The notes under the pieces: generated by a model
What the model saw: the letters and a program-made list of their open reading frames with translations, nothing else
What the model was told of the DNA's origin: nothing
The model's database searches: none
Position numbers and translations under genes: made by a program
Assembly: GCA_041664985.1 (NCBI GenBank)
Contig: JBAYJS010000002.1
Location: 1-45,957 of the forward strand
Length of the DNA: 45,957 bases
Origin: JBAYJS01 sp041664985
Lineage (GTDB): Bacteria > Patescibacteriota > Patescibacteriia > Buchananbacterales > UBA6539
Direction: 5' to 3'
In this document: in pieces, positions 1 to 8,229 of the stretch
Numbering within the stretch: the stretch's first letter is position 1
How the letters are laid out: every line of letters starts with the position of its first letter

Positions 1-525
1 AAACAAGGCACCGGCGGTGGCGCCATAGTTAGTGTCTGCTCCATAGCGAGCCTGACCGCCCTCTGCGACGTAACCCCTTACGCTTGCGCCAAAACGGCAC
101 TGCTGGCTTTGACCCGCCAGTTGGCCGTTGACCGGCAGCTGGTTGGCGCTGGCATTCGCACCAATGCCGTTGCCCCGGGCTTTTTTCCGGGAGAGCAGAA
201 CCGCGAAATCCTTGCCAAAGGCGACCGAGGTTTGCGTATTCAAACCAACACGCCAATGGGCCGCTACGGCAAGCCCGAGGAAATCGCCCCAATAGTGGCG
301 TTTCTGCTTTCAAGCGCCGCGTCGTTTCTCAACGGCGCCTGCATCAATGTCGATGGCGGCTTTATGGCTAGCGGCATCTGCGACGCAGTCGGCCCGATAA
401 CCCTGGCTGCCAAGCCCGATGCGGCAGACGATGTCACTGCAATTGACGGCTTTGCCCCCGTTGCCAGCCAAGACGTTCCGGCTTGGACCCATGAACCGCC
501 AAGGCCGGAAGACATTCAGCCCTGA
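1..525 (+). CDS. SDR-family oxidoreductase, 3' part (5' end outside window)
   Basis: C-terminal 174 residues of a classical short-chain dehydrogenase/reductase; the open frame runs in from the window edge, so the Rossmann glycine motif is not visible. Catalytic Ser (window residue 14) and the YxxxK pair (Y27, K31) are present with the usual 13-residue Ser-Tyr spacing, followed by RTNAVAPGFF and the TPMGRYGKPEEIA and NVDGGF motifs. The APGFF..EQNR and TPMGR pattern resembles SDR-type D-mannonate oxidoreductases (fructuronate reductases); that substrate is inferred. About 45 residues follow GGF, longer than usual and rich in Ala, Asp and Pro. The gene is strikingly GC-rich compared with the next gene, suggesting transfer. 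Confidence 0.88.
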   Translation, partial: KQGTGGGAIVSVCSIASLTALCDVTPYACAKTALLALTRQLAVDRQLVGAGIRTNAVAPGFFPGEQNREILAKGDRGLRIQTNTPMGRYGKPEEIAPIVAFLLSSAASFLNGACINVDGGFMASGICDAVGPITLAAKPDAADDVTAIDGFAPVASQDVPAWTHEPPRPEDIQP

Positions 526-539
526 GACAGATCTTTGCT

Positions 540-577
540 TGCCCTGCACTTAACCAAAGTCGCAGGGTATTTTTTTG
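540..577 (+). terminator. Rho-independent terminator after the SDR gene
   Basis: Stem CCCTGC/GCAGGG (542-547 with 562-567) is followed directly by a T tract. It lies 15 bases after the SDR stop and closes the GC-rich island. Confidence 0.8.
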
Positions 578-590
578 CTAAAATTATTAC

Positions 591-619
591 TTTGTTTACT
601 ATCTTTGGTAAGGTATAAT
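591..619 (+). promoter_or_regulatory. Sigma70-type promoter for the 648/1056 gene pair
   Basis: A perfect TATAAT (614-619) lies 29 bases before the start codon at 648, with TTGTTT (592-597) 16 bases upstream as a moderate -35. It follows the terminator of the preceding gene, as expected for a new transcription unit. Confidence 0.6.
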
Positions 620-647
620 GTAAGTATTAGTCTTAATTGATAAATTT

Positions 648-1025
648 ATGAAAAAATTGCTCAAAATTTTAAATTGGTTTTTTGTTGCCCTGGGAATAAT
701 TTTTTTAATTTTAATCATAATTGTGGCCTATCTTTTCATGGCCGACCCATTCAAACTAAAACCGGTTTTAAAAACTTGGTTTGAGCCGGCGGCTGTCACC
801 AATAATGCAACCACCACCGATAAAAATCCGCTCTTAACTGTAGAGCAAGAAAAAACCCTGGAATCATTAGGGGTCAATCCGGCCGCCCTGCCAACTGCCA
901 TCACTCCAAAAATGGAAAAATGTTTTACCGAAAAATTGGGCCAGGCCAGAGTGGCAGAAATCATAAAAACCGGTCAGCCGACAGCCGCTGATTTTTTTGC
1001 CGCCCGCGCCTGTCTTAATAATTAA
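648..1025 (+). CDS. Small single-helix membrane-anchored protein
   Basis: 125 residues. A Lys-rich N-terminus precedes one hydrophobic helix (about residues 8-31), then an Asn/Thr-rich linker (about 50-60) and a C-terminal helical domain outside the membrane holding the only two cysteines (in EKCFTEK and ARACLNN), which could form a disulfide. The PLLTVEQEK and LGVNPAALP stretches resemble a small exported family I recall from other Patescibacteria, but I know of no function. The start has an A-rich leader and no Shine-Dalgarno, like most genes here. It lies 30 bases upstream of a membrane-anchored metalloprotease, so the two are probably cotranscribed. Confidence 0.8.
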   Translation: MKKLLKILNWFFVALGIIFLILIIIVAYLFMADPFKLKPVLKTWFEPAAVTNNATTTDKNPLLTVEQEKTLESLGVNPAALPTAITPKMEKCFTEKLGQARVAEIIKTGQPTAADFFAARACLNN

Positions 1026-1055
1026 TTTTTATTTAAATTAATTAATGTTAAAAAT

Positions 1056-3242
1056 ATGAGAAAAAAACTAATCCCAATTGTCATCATTCTAATCATCATC
1101 GCCGTTGGCGCCGGCCTTTTCTTTTTTCTGCCAAAATGGCAAAAAGCCAAAGTCGCAGAAGCTGACGAATTTACCGACCCGCGCTACAGTACCAAACCAA
1201 CCGGCATAGATTCCATTCAAAACGACTTAGATCAAGGCAAAATTAATTTAGACACGGCTTTGATTTACAAAGTTAAATTTTTATTCAACGACCCGACTTT
1301 GCCTAAAGAATACGCCAGTGCCAATGGACCTTTTGAAGATGCCGGCACTTTTGGTGAAATTTTGGAAAACTGGGACAAACTAACTGCTGAAACCAAAAAA
1401 ACTTTAGCGCCTTATTTTTTGCGGCCGGATAACCCGGAAAGCGCCATGAGTAAAATCATGAACGGCGAAATTTCCGCTCCAAAAACCGGCTGGCTAAAAT
1501 TGATTGATCAGGCCAAGGCTTTTGACCGGCCGCTTTCCTATAAATCCGACGACACTTTAATTACGGCTGACGGCAAAATCAAAGTTTGGTATTTAGAAAA
1601 GAAAGAAATGGTCAATGGTGAAGAAAAAATCACCAAGCTTTATTACAATGTGGCTCAAAAAATTGTTTCTAACTTAAACACCGATGGCGCTTACGCCCAA
1701 TTCGTCGGTCTTTTGGGCAAAACTCCGCCGTCTGATGGCACTTTAGGCGGCGACAGTAAAACTGATATTTTTATAGCCACCGGCGCTCATATTCATTTGG
1801 CTGATTCTAAAGGCGGCACGCCTTCCCAAGGGGTAAATGTGCCGGATAACGGTAATGGCAAAAGCAGTTATATTATCCTGCGAGATAATTTAAACGACAA
1901 ATATTTAAAAACTACAACCGTTCATGAATTATTCCATGCCTTTCAGCGGGCTTTTGATTGTTGGCTTTCCGGAACTAACTTGTGGTGGACTGAAAGCACA
2001 GCGACTTGGTCGGAAGATATGATTTATCCGAAAGATAATACCGAGCAAGGTTATGTTGAAAGTTTTATTCCAAGACCGGCCACGAGTTTATTTGAAAATG
2101 GCAAAAATTTCGAATACGGCGCTTATGTTTTTCCTTTTTATTTATCCAATACCTACGATCGAATGATTGTCACCAAAATTTTTGAAGGCTGTACCGGCGG
2201 TGCTACTCCGCTAGCCAGTGCCGAAAAAACCATTGACGGCGGCTTTAAGAAAAACTGGAAAGAATTTACGTTATGGAATTATAATAAAAACCCAATCGAA
2301 AATTATAAAAAAGTCGATCAGAGTAAAAAATTTACCAGCGACACTTCTCAAAAAGATAACACCGATATGATTTTTTTGGCACCCGGCGAAACTAGTATTC
2401 CCACCAAAGAATTAAAGCCCCTGACCGCTCAAGTGATTGAAACTTTTTTTTCTGAATCAACCGGCGTACGCAAGGCGGTTTTTAAAGATCTGAAAAATTT
2501 TACCGGTAAAAGTCCAAATGCGGCAATCAAAGCCATAATTTATCCAAAAAATAATGGAACTCCTTACACTGAAGACTGGACGGACAAAGAAAGCCGGAGC
2601 TTTTGTTTTGATAAAGCCGATGAGGACTTTGATAGAATTATTTTGATTTTTTCCAATGCAGAAATGAAAAATAAAATAGCTGTAAGTGATATCAAGGTAA
2701 AAACTAAAGACACGTGCTATGAAATCAATCAAGGCGAAACTATGACGGTCAAACCGATTTTTGCCGTTACTCCCGGCTATGTTGGCACTTTAAAATATCA
2801 AGCCGAGGGCGAATTGGTTAAAGATTCGGTTCCAAACAAAGCTAAGTATTCCTACTTGGGCAAATGGCAAATCAGAGTTGATTATTGGGAACATTTTCCG
2901 GGGCAAACAGTTTATGGTATTTCCAGCAGTGCCATGGATTTTGCCTATAACCACTACTTGGAATTTGATTTAAATAGTGACTCCGTATTTAAAGATGGAA
3001 CGGTTCAAGTTACAACCAAAGAAGGCAAATTTGAAACTCCGGGCTGGACTATAACTAACCAGATTTCCGGCGAAAGCGTGAACATTCCAAAAAATAATCA
3101 ACTTTGGGCTGTACCCCAAAAAGGCGTGATTTCGGAAATGACCGAGAACGGCTGTAAAATCAGTTTGCCCGACTTTGTTTTGTATAATTCCGGCGGCTAC
3201 CGTGATTTACCGCATCCAATAATTTTTGAAATAAAAAAATAA
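1056..3242 (+). CDS. Membrane-anchored secreted zinc metalloprotease (HExxH, gluzincin-like)
   Basis: 728 residues. An N-terminal anchor helix (about 4-25) is followed by a large extracytoplasmic region. Zinc motif HELFH spans residues 290-294, with Glu291 as the expected general base; E313 in WWTESTATW lies 19 residues after the second His, where gluzincins carry the third zinc ligand. The catalytic domain covers roughly residues 50-420; the remaining 300 residues look beta-rich, as in accessory or pro-domains. It probably cleaves extracellular protein or acts at the cell surface. I cannot assign a MEROPS family. It follows the small anchored protein at 648 by 30 bases. Start ATG at 1056 has no Shine-Dalgarno. 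Confidence 0.8.
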   Translation: MRKKLIPIVIILIIIAVGAGLFFFLPKWQKAKVAEADEFTDPRYSTKPTGIDSIQNDLDQGKINLDTALIYKVKFLFNDPTLPKEYASANGPFEDAGTFGEILENWDKLTAETKKTLAPYFLRPDNPESAMSKIMNGEISAPKTGWLKLIDQAKAFDRPLSYKSDDTLITADGKIKVWYLEKKEMVNGEEKITKLYYNVAQKIVSNLNTDGAYAQFVGLLGKTPPSDGTLGGDSKTDIFIATGAHIHLADSKGGTPSQGVNVPDNGNGKSSYIILRDNLNDKYLKTTTVHELFHAFQRAFDCWLSGTNLWWTESTATWSEDMIYPKDNTEQGYVESFIPRPATSLFENGKNFEYGAYVFPFYLSNTYDRMIVTKIFEGCTGGATPLASAEKTIDGGFKKNWKEFTLWNYNKNPIENYKKVDQSKKFTSDTSQKDNTDMIFLAPGETSIPTKELKPLTAQVIETFFSESTGVRKAVFKDLKNFTGKSPNAAIKAIIYPKNNGTPYTEDWTDKESRSFCFDKADEDFDRIILIFSNAEMKNKIAVSDIKVKTKDTCYEINQGETMTVKPIFAVTPGYVGTLKYQAEGELVKDSVPNKAKYSYLGKWQIRVDYWEHFPGQTVYGISSSAMDFAYNHYLEFDLNSDSVFKDGTVQVTTKEGKFETPGWTITNQISGESVNIPKNNQLWAVPQKGVISEMTENGCKISLPDFVLYNSGGYRDLPHPIIFEIKK

Positions 3243-3250
3243 ATATTTAG

Positions 3251-3291
3251 TTAAAAAGAAAGACACGCACTAATATTGATTGTGCGTGTCA
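3251..3291 (-). terminator. Rho-independent terminator of the GC-rich gene at 3317
   Basis: Nine-base-pair stem GACACGCAC/GTGCGTGTC (3262-3270 with 3282-3290) with an 11-nt loop. On the minus strand it runs into a U-rich tract (TTCTTTTTAA). The plus strand has no T run after the stem, so it serves the minus-strand gene. Confidence 0.85.
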
Positions 3292-3316
3292 GAAACAGTG
3301 TACATCATCTTGACGA

Positions 3317-4018
3317 TCAGGCGACCGCGGCAGCCTCGGTGACCAGGTCGCCCAGAAGCATATCGACTTCGGCCATGAGGCTATTACCAAACTTTTGCTG
3401 AGCGGCCCGAGCGTCATCAATCTGCTTTTGCTGGTCTGCCCGACGCTGAGCAATGGCTTGGCGCCGCTGTTCTTCGGCGGCTTGCTCGGCTGCCTGCGCC
3501 CGCGTCTGGCGACGAAAAATCAACGTCTGTTCGGTGTCGGCCAGCGACTGGGCAAAGTTGTAATACAGCTCCGAAGCGGTGACCAAATGAATGGTTGCGC
3601 TTTGCAACGCCACTTTTTTGTACTGCTCAAACTGGCTCGTGAGTGTCACCGCCAAGTCAGCGTCCTTGTCGCACTCGGCGCACTTAGCCAGGGCGGCATT
3701 CACTTTGGCGGCAAAAGCCACTTCCGGCGAATGCCCAAAGTAATGCCGCATCATTCCTTCCAGGGTAGACGCGGCTTCGTCAAACCCCTTCTTCGCCAGG
3801 GGATAATTCGTTTTCCCGAAATCCCGCTTGGCGGCGATGGCGTATTCGCCGACCTTTGAGGCAATCCGGAAGCCCGGAAAGATGGGCAGGCCAACTTGGC
3901 CGCCGCTTTCGGCCAGGTTTTTCAAACCGGCCAGCCGGGTTATCGCCTCGCGGACTTCATCCGCTGTCGCCTTCTTTGGCTCCTGTTTTTCCTTCTTGAA
4001 ACCGCGATTGCTGGCCAT
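3317..4018 (-). CDS. GC-rich orphan gene, Ala-rich helical protein with C-terminal coiled coil
   Basis: 233 residues from the ATG at 4018 (begins MASNRGFKK). The frame stays open upstream to about 4105, but AAAAGGAG lies correctly spaced before 4018 and a promoter overlaps the extension, which decides the start. No signal peptide. The protein is Ala/Gln/Lys/Arg-rich and almost all helical; residues about 170-215 (RRQAIAQRRADQQKQ) should form a charged coiled coil. A CxxC (KCAEC) sits near the middle. No known family recognised. GC content and codon use differ strongly from neighbours; it has its own promoter and terminator, so it is likely an acquired single-gene unit. Confidence 0.8.
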   Translation of the reverse strand: MASNRGFKKEKQEPKKATADEVREAITRLAGLKNLAESGGQVGLPIFPGFRIASKVGEYAIAAKRDFGKTNYPLAKKGFDEAASTLEGMMRHYFGHSPEVAFAAKVNAALAKCAECDKDADLAVTLTSQFEQYKKVALQSATIHLVTASELYYNFAQSLADTEQTLIFRRQTRAQAAEQAAEEQRRQAIAQRRADQQKQIDDARAAQQKFGNSLMAEVDMLLGDLVTEAAAVA

Positions 4019-4076
4019 GGTAGTCAAAGCTCCTTTTCTATGTTGGCCACAGACAAACCACACAAAGGGACTTTTC

Positions 4077-4105
4077 TTTATAGCACAATTCAATATTTTT
4101 GTCAA
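4077..4105 (-). promoter_or_regulatory. Near-consensus promoter of the gene at 3317
   Basis: Minus strand: TTGACA (4100-4105), 17-base spacer, TATAAA (4077-4082). This is followed by a roughly 60-base leader ending in an AAGGAG Shine-Dalgarno before the ATG at 4018. It is the strongest canonical promoter seen on the minus strand. Confidence 0.88.
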
Positions 4106-4110
4106 TAATA

Positions 4111-4151
4111 AACCAAAAAAGAAGGTATTTTTACCTTCTTTTTTGTTGGTT
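4111..4151 (-). terminator. Terminator after the binding-protein gene at 4167
   Basis: Long A/T-flanked hairpin: AAAAAAGAAGGTA pairs with TACCTTCTTTTTT around a TTTT loop, extended by AACCAA/TTGGTT with one bulged base. It lies just downstream of the stop at 4167 on the minus strand and 6 bases before the next promoter. Its symmetry would let it work both ways. Confidence 0.8.
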
Positions 4152-4166
4152 ATACTTTTTCAAATT

Positions 4167-5000
4167 TTATTCTTCGTCAAGGTCTGATTTTGACTGATAT
4201 TTTTCTAAAAGCTGATCAATAGTGCCATCGTCTTTATATTTTTCAATTAACTCATTAATCTGCGGCAAATATTTAGCGGCCGTTGATTTTTTGGCAATAG
4301 CAATATAAAAATTTTCCGAAGTAACCTCTTTTGGTAAAGCAATAAATTCCGCTTGCAAACCGTTCTGGTTGATATATCTTTGACCGGAATACAAAGCATA
4401 AACAAAATAATCAGCTGACTTTTTTTCCAAAGAATCAAAAGCTTCTTTGGCGGTTAAAACCCGACCAACTTTTAAATTAGCCGAAATATAATCATCAAAC
4501 TCCTGGCCGTAGCTGTCACCAATCATGGCAATCCCCTTTTTACCGATTAAGTCTGACCATTTTTCATATTTGAGTTTGGAATTTTTTTTAACAAACAAAG
4601 CAATCGGGTCAACAGTATAAGCAACCGAGTAAGCCAAATATTGCTGGCGCGCCTCGGTTTTGTAAGCTGCCACCAAAACATCAATTTGATTGGCTTTGGC
4701 TTTCTCTAAAACCTGATCCCAGGTACCGGCCGGCTTAATTTCAAAAGGCACTTTTAGTTCCGAAAAAATCTTTGCCACTAAATCCGGCCCAACGCCGATG
4801 AGCTGGTCACCGCTTTGCCACATAATCGGACTCCATTCCGGATGGCCCGAAATTTGCAAAATCAAAGGCTTTGGTTCAAATATTTTTAAAGCAGGAGTGG
4901 TGCTTAAAGGCCAAACAAAAAGACAAAGACTGATTAAAGAAACTGAAATTACCAAAAGTAAAAATATAGCTGCCGGCAAAAAACCAGGATTTTTTTTCAT
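4167..5000 (-). CDS. Extracytoplasmic solute-binding protein, family 3 (amino-acid type)
   Basis: 277 residues. An N-terminal hydrophobic helix (about 10-31) is a signal anchor or signal peptide with no lipobox Cys. The rest matches the family-3 two-lobe periplasmic binding fold: GVGPDLVAKIFSEL, a WDQVLEKAKANQIDVLVAA segment, then a YTVDPIALFVKK crossover strand. Such proteins bind amino acids or small polar ligands for an ABC importer, or act as sensor domains. No permease or ATPase gene is adjacent, so the partner is unknown. It starts 6 bases after the stop of the cytochrome b5 fusion gene (5007), so the two form an operon. Confidence 0.82.
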   Translation of the reverse strand: MKKNPGFLPAAIFLLLVISVSLISLCLFVWPLSTTPALKIFEPKPLILQISGHPEWSPIMWQSGDQLIGVGPDLVAKIFSELKVPFEIKPAGTWDQVLEKAKANQIDVLVAAYKTEARQQYLAYSVAYTVDPIALFVKKNSKLKYEKWSDLIGKKGIAMIGDSYGQEFDDYISANLKVGRVLTAKEAFDSLEKKSADYFVYALYSGQRYINQNGLQAEFIALPKEVTSENFYIAIAKKSTAAKYLPQINELIEKYKDDGTIDQLLEKYQSKSDLDEE

Positions 5001-5006
5001 ACGATT

Positions 5007-5660
5007 TTAATTGGTTAGAGTTTGGCCAAGGTTGCCTAAAAAATAATCTTTCAATAAACTGTCAGCATAAGCTGAATGTGGTTGATTTTTATCTTTAGTC
5101 TCATAACCAACCGAACCGTCCTGACCGCAATATTTCAAAATAGTTTCCGGTCGGGCCGGATGAAGATTGATATAATTGGTAAAATCATAAACTTTACCGT
5201 CAATAATCATCCAACAGCTGTTTGCCGAATTATGCCTACTGATTTCGGCGGCATTTAAAACCACACCATAAATTTTAATCAAGGTATTGGTGTTTTGATT
5301 GGTATTAATAATTTGGCTGGTATTATTGATTTTTTCCGGTCGAGAAACCGGCCAAAGATAAACGGCAATTATTAAAATCAAAAATAAAGTCCAAATAATT
5401 CCGGCAATGGTTTTGATTGATTTTTTATTAAATTTTGGGTGGCGCGCCAAAAGTAAAAGTAAACCGCTTAAAGAATGTAAATAAAATAACGGAGCAAAAA
5501 TATAAATACTAAAAATTGAATGTAGTCTGGAAGCTAATTGATAATTAAACCAGGGAAATAAGCTGGATTTTACCATCACTAAACCGGAAAACAGTGAAAC
5601 CACCGAAGCTAAAACCAAAAGCCAGGCAGTGGTTCGAATAATTTTATAAACTAATTTCAT
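5007..5660 (-). CDS. Membrane protein fused to a cytochrome b5-like heme domain
   Basis: 217 residues. Three likely transmembrane helices (about 11-30, 47-70, 84-104), then an Asn/Thr-rich linker (NTNQNTNTL, about 119-127), then a cytochrome b5-like domain (about 134-212). That domain has SCWMIIDGKVYDFTNYI, the first heme ligand in LHPA (H167, normally HPGG) and the second in PHSAYA (H195). H47, H62 and H74 lie at membrane-helix edges and could ligate a second heme, so this may pass electrons across the membrane; that part is inference. It is upstream of and tightly linked to the binding protein at 4167. No other redox gene is near. Confidence 0.82.
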   Translation of the reverse strand: MKLVYKIIRTTAWLLVLASVVSLFSGLVMVKSSLFPWFNYQLASRLHSIFSIYIFAPLFYLHSLSGLLLLLARHPKFNKKSIKTIAGIIWTLFLILIIAVYLWPVSRPEKINNTSQIINTNQNTNTLIKIYGVVLNAAEISRHNSANSCWMIIDGKVYDFTNYINLHPARPETILKYCGQDGSVGYETKDKNQPHSAYADSLLKDYFLGNLGQTLTN

Positions 5661-5720
5661 AAATTTAATTTACTAATCAGTAAGTTAATTATACCTTATT
5701 CTAAACAATAGATAAAATAA

Positions 5721-5753
5721 AAAATAAACCCCAAGTGGTAGGGATTTATTTTT
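5721..5753 (-). terminator. Likely terminator of typA
   Basis: AAAATAAACCCC (5721-5732) pairs with GGGATTTATTTT (from 5741) around an 8-base loop, with one mismatch. It sits 21 bases after the typA stop on the minus strand and is followed by a T-rich stretch. Confidence 0.65.
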
Positions 5754-5773
5754 ATAGTATAAAATGAAAATTA

Positions 5774-7564
5774 TTATTTTTTTCGGTGTGCTTGAACCCG
5801 TTCATTTTCCGTTAAAAGCTGTTTGCGCAACCGAATGCTTTGCGGCGTCACTTCCAAATATTCATCATCATTCATAATTTCCAAACCGCGCTCCAAAGTC
5901 AATTCCAAAGGCGGCGTTAAAATAATCGCTTCGTCAGACGCTTTTGAGCGCATATTGGTTAGCTGCTTACCTTTAATCGGGTTAACGGCCATATCCATGC
6001 CTTTAGACGCATTGCCAATTACCATACCTTCATAAACTTCCGTTGCGGGACTGATATAAAGCGAGCCTCTGTCTTGCAAATTATACAAAGAAAAACCCAA
6101 AGCTTTACCGGTGACCATTGAAACCAGCGAACCAACGCTTTTATGTTCAATTTTACCAGAATATGGTTTAAAGCCGATAAATTCACTGCATAAAATTCCT
6201 TCGCCGCGCGTATCAATCACAAATTCACCGCGATAACCAAGCAGCCCCCGGGTTGGAATTTCAAAAACCAATCGAGTATGGGATTGCTCCGGATGCATAT
6301 TAATCATCAAACCTTTGCGTTTGGCGAGCTTGTCAATTACCGTGCCGGTGAGATTACTTGGCACATCGACGATCACTTCCTCAAACGGTTCTAATTTTTT
6401 ACCGTCTTTTTCTTTAAAAATTACTTGTGGCTGGGAAACTTGCAATTCATAACCTTCGCGCCGCATGTTTTCCAATAAAATAACAATATGCAATTCACCG
6501 CGGCCGTAAACTTTAAAAAATTCATTGGACGAAAAATCAATTTTCAGTCCGACATTAACTTCCAATTCCCGCTCCAGGCGTTCTTTGATTTGGCGGCTGG
6601 TAACCAATTTGCCTTCGCGACCGGCAAACGGCGAATTATTAACTAAAAAATTCAAAGAAATTGTCGGTTCATCAATATTAATCGCCGGCAGCGATTCGGT
6701 TTGAACGTCATCGCAAATAGTGTCACCAATATAAATTTCTGGTAACCCGGCAATCATAACAATATCACCGGCGCTGGCTTGTTCCACTTCTTGCCGTTGC
6801 AAACCGCGAAAAGTAAAAATTTTAGAAATTTTGCCATTTATAATTTCACCGTTTATTTTTTTAACAAAAACATTGCTGGCAGTTTTTAAAGTTCCTTGAT
6901 AGATTCTGGCAATGGCTAAGCGGCCCATAAAATTATCATAGCCCAAATTAAACGGCTGAACTTTCAAAGGCAACTGGATCAATTTGTCAGAAGACGCCGG
7001 CGCCACATGAGCTAAAATCACATCCAAAAGTGGGGTCAAATCTTTGGTTTCATCGGTAATTTTTAATTTAGCCAAACCCTGTTTGGCAATGGCGTAAACC
7101 GTTGGAAAATTCAGCTGCTCATCATTAGCACCCAAATCCAAAAACAATTCAAAAACTTTTTCATGGACCCATTCGGGTCTCGCAGCCGGCTTATCAATTT
7201 TATTAATCACCACAATTGGCTTTAAACCCAATTCCAAAGATTTACGCAAAACAAATTTAGTTTGCGGCATCGGACCTTCCTGAGCATCAACAACCAAAAT
7301 CACCGAATCAATTGAGCGCAAAACCCGTTCAACTTCGGAGCCAAAATCGGCATGACCCGGAGTATCAACGATATTGATTTTAGTGTCTTTATAAAAAATT
7401 GAAGCGTTTTTGGAATAAATTGTGATTCCCCGCTCCCGTTCCAAGTCGTTTGAGTCCATACTGACGCCTTCTTTGGCCACTCCGGTTTGGCGTAACAAAA
7501 AATCGGTTAAGCTGGTCTTACCGTGGTCAACGTGGGCAATAATGGCGATATTTCGGATTTCCAT
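5774..7564 (-). CDS. typA: Ribosome-associated GTPase TypA/BipA
   Basis: 596 residues, full length for TypA. The G1 motif AHVDHGKTSL starts near residue 9; RGITI (G2), DTPGHADFG (G3) and NKID (G4) follow in order. After the GTPase come the beta-barrel domain, the EF-G-like domains III and V (GRGELHIVILLENMRREGYE, RGLLGYRGEF) and the TypA-specific C-terminal domain. It is a translational GTPase that binds the ribosome and helps 50S assembly and stress growth. Start ATG at 7564 has no Shine-Dalgarno. It lies alone between a terminator and a 150-base spacer. Confidence 0.97.
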   Translation of the reverse strand: MEIRNIAIIAHVDHGKTSLTDFLLRQTGVAKEGVSMDSNDLERERGITIYSKNASIFYKDTKINIVDTPGHADFGSEVERVLRSIDSVILVVDAQEGPMPQTKFVLRKSLELGLKPIVVINKIDKPAARPEWVHEKVFELFLDLGANDEQLNFPTVYAIAKQGLAKLKITDETKDLTPLLDVILAHVAPASSDKLIQLPLKVQPFNLGYDNFMGRLAIARIYQGTLKTASNVFVKKINGEIINGKISKIFTFRGLQRQEVEQASAGDIVMIAGLPEIYIGDTICDDVQTESLPAINIDEPTISLNFLVNNSPFAGREGKLVTSRQIKERLERELEVNVGLKIDFSSNEFFKVYGRGELHIVILLENMRREGYELQVSQPQVIFKEKDGKKLEPFEEVIVDVPSNLTGTVIDKLAKRKGLMINMHPEQSHTRLVFEIPTRGLLGYRGEFVIDTRGEGILCSEFIGFKPYSGKIEHKSVGSLVSMVTGKALGFSLYNLQDRGSLYISPATEVYEGMVIGNASKGMDMAVNPIKGKQLTNMRSKASDEAIILTPPLELTLERGLEIMNDDEYLEVTPQSIRLRKQLLTENERVQAHRKK

Positions 7565-7660
7565 TGATTTAGGTTGAATTATCTTTAATAAAAATAAATC
7601 CTAACACAAAACGAGGATTTAATCAAGCTTATCAAAGTTTAAAAAAACTTGCCTGCCCTA

Positions 7661-7694
7661 ACCCCTCTTATCCTAAGAGGAATCTTTTTAGATT
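7661..7694. repeat. REP-like GC-rich hairpin in the spacer upstream of typA
   Basis: CCTCTTA/TAAGAGG (7664-7670 with 7674-7680) with a 3-base loop, then AATCT/AGATT. The CTAACCCCTC...AAGAGG pattern resembles the hairpins at 33785-33905. It lies after the stop at 7714, so it could also help terminate that gene. Confidence 0.45.
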
Positions 7695-7713
7695 ACCTTT
7701 GAAATGACTTCCA

Positions 7714-8193
7714 TCATACCTGGCCAATAATTACCACGTAGTTTTTACCATACTTTTTGGCGCACTTGGGACAAGTGGTATACCACATATACCATTTTTT
7801 GATAGCTAAATTTTGAGCTTTAACGTAATTTTCAAAATCAGCACACCATTTACCGGTTTCTCTAAAATCACCTTCATAAACTTTGCTTAAAAATTTTCCC
7901 GACAAAGTGACATTTTGCGCGCCCGGTACTTCTTTATCCACCGCTAAATACAAATCCATATTCCACTTGGAAGTGTGATCGGAAAGACAAAGATTATCCG
8001 GCACCAAAACGGCTGCCGTTTCAACTTTTTTCATCATTTTAGTAATTACTTGGCCAAAATTAATTGGCATGTGGGCGATGGTAAAAACTTTATCTTTGAT
8101 AAATTTTTTATTTCGCCATTCAAAAGTTTTGCCATCCCAAGGCTCGAGATTGAATTTTGGGCAACATATTGGTTTTTGAGCTTGGTTGGTCAT
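7714..8193 (-). CDS. Conserved small Cys-motif protein, function unknown
   Basis: 159 residues, soluble, no signal. It opens with CCPKFNLEPWDGKTFEW and ends with YTTCPKCAKKYGKNYVV, so paired N-terminal cysteines and a C-terminal CPKC could bind metal or act in redox. The pattern resembles a widespread family sometimes annotated as hydrolase or GyrI-like effector-binding protein; I recall this only loosely and assign no activity. ATG at 8193 has no clear Shine-Dalgarno. The downstream neighbour is typA; the upstream gene ends 36 bases away, so it may be the last gene of the run that begins at 11839. Confidence 0.7.
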   Translation of the reverse strand: MTNQAQKPICCPKFNLEPWDGKTFEWRNKKFIKDKVFTIAHMPINFGQVITKMMKKVETAAVLVPDNLCLSDHTSKWNMDLYLAVDKEVPGAQNVTLSGKFLSKVYEGDFRETGKWCADFENYVKAQNLAIKKWYMWYTTCPKCAKKYGKNYVVIIGQV

Positions 8194-8229
8194 AATTTTT
8201 TACTTAAGCTAATTATAATTATTTTATTG

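Noticed and set aside
3395..3859. Long plus-strand open frame opposite the GC-rich gene at 3317
   Set aside because: It is the complement shadow of a GC-rich gene; only the minus strand has promoter, Shine-Dalgarno and terminator.
4019..4105. N-terminal extension of the GC-rich helical protein to 4105
   Set aside because: It overlaps a near-consensus promoter and lies upstream of a clear Shine-Dalgarno at the 4018 start.
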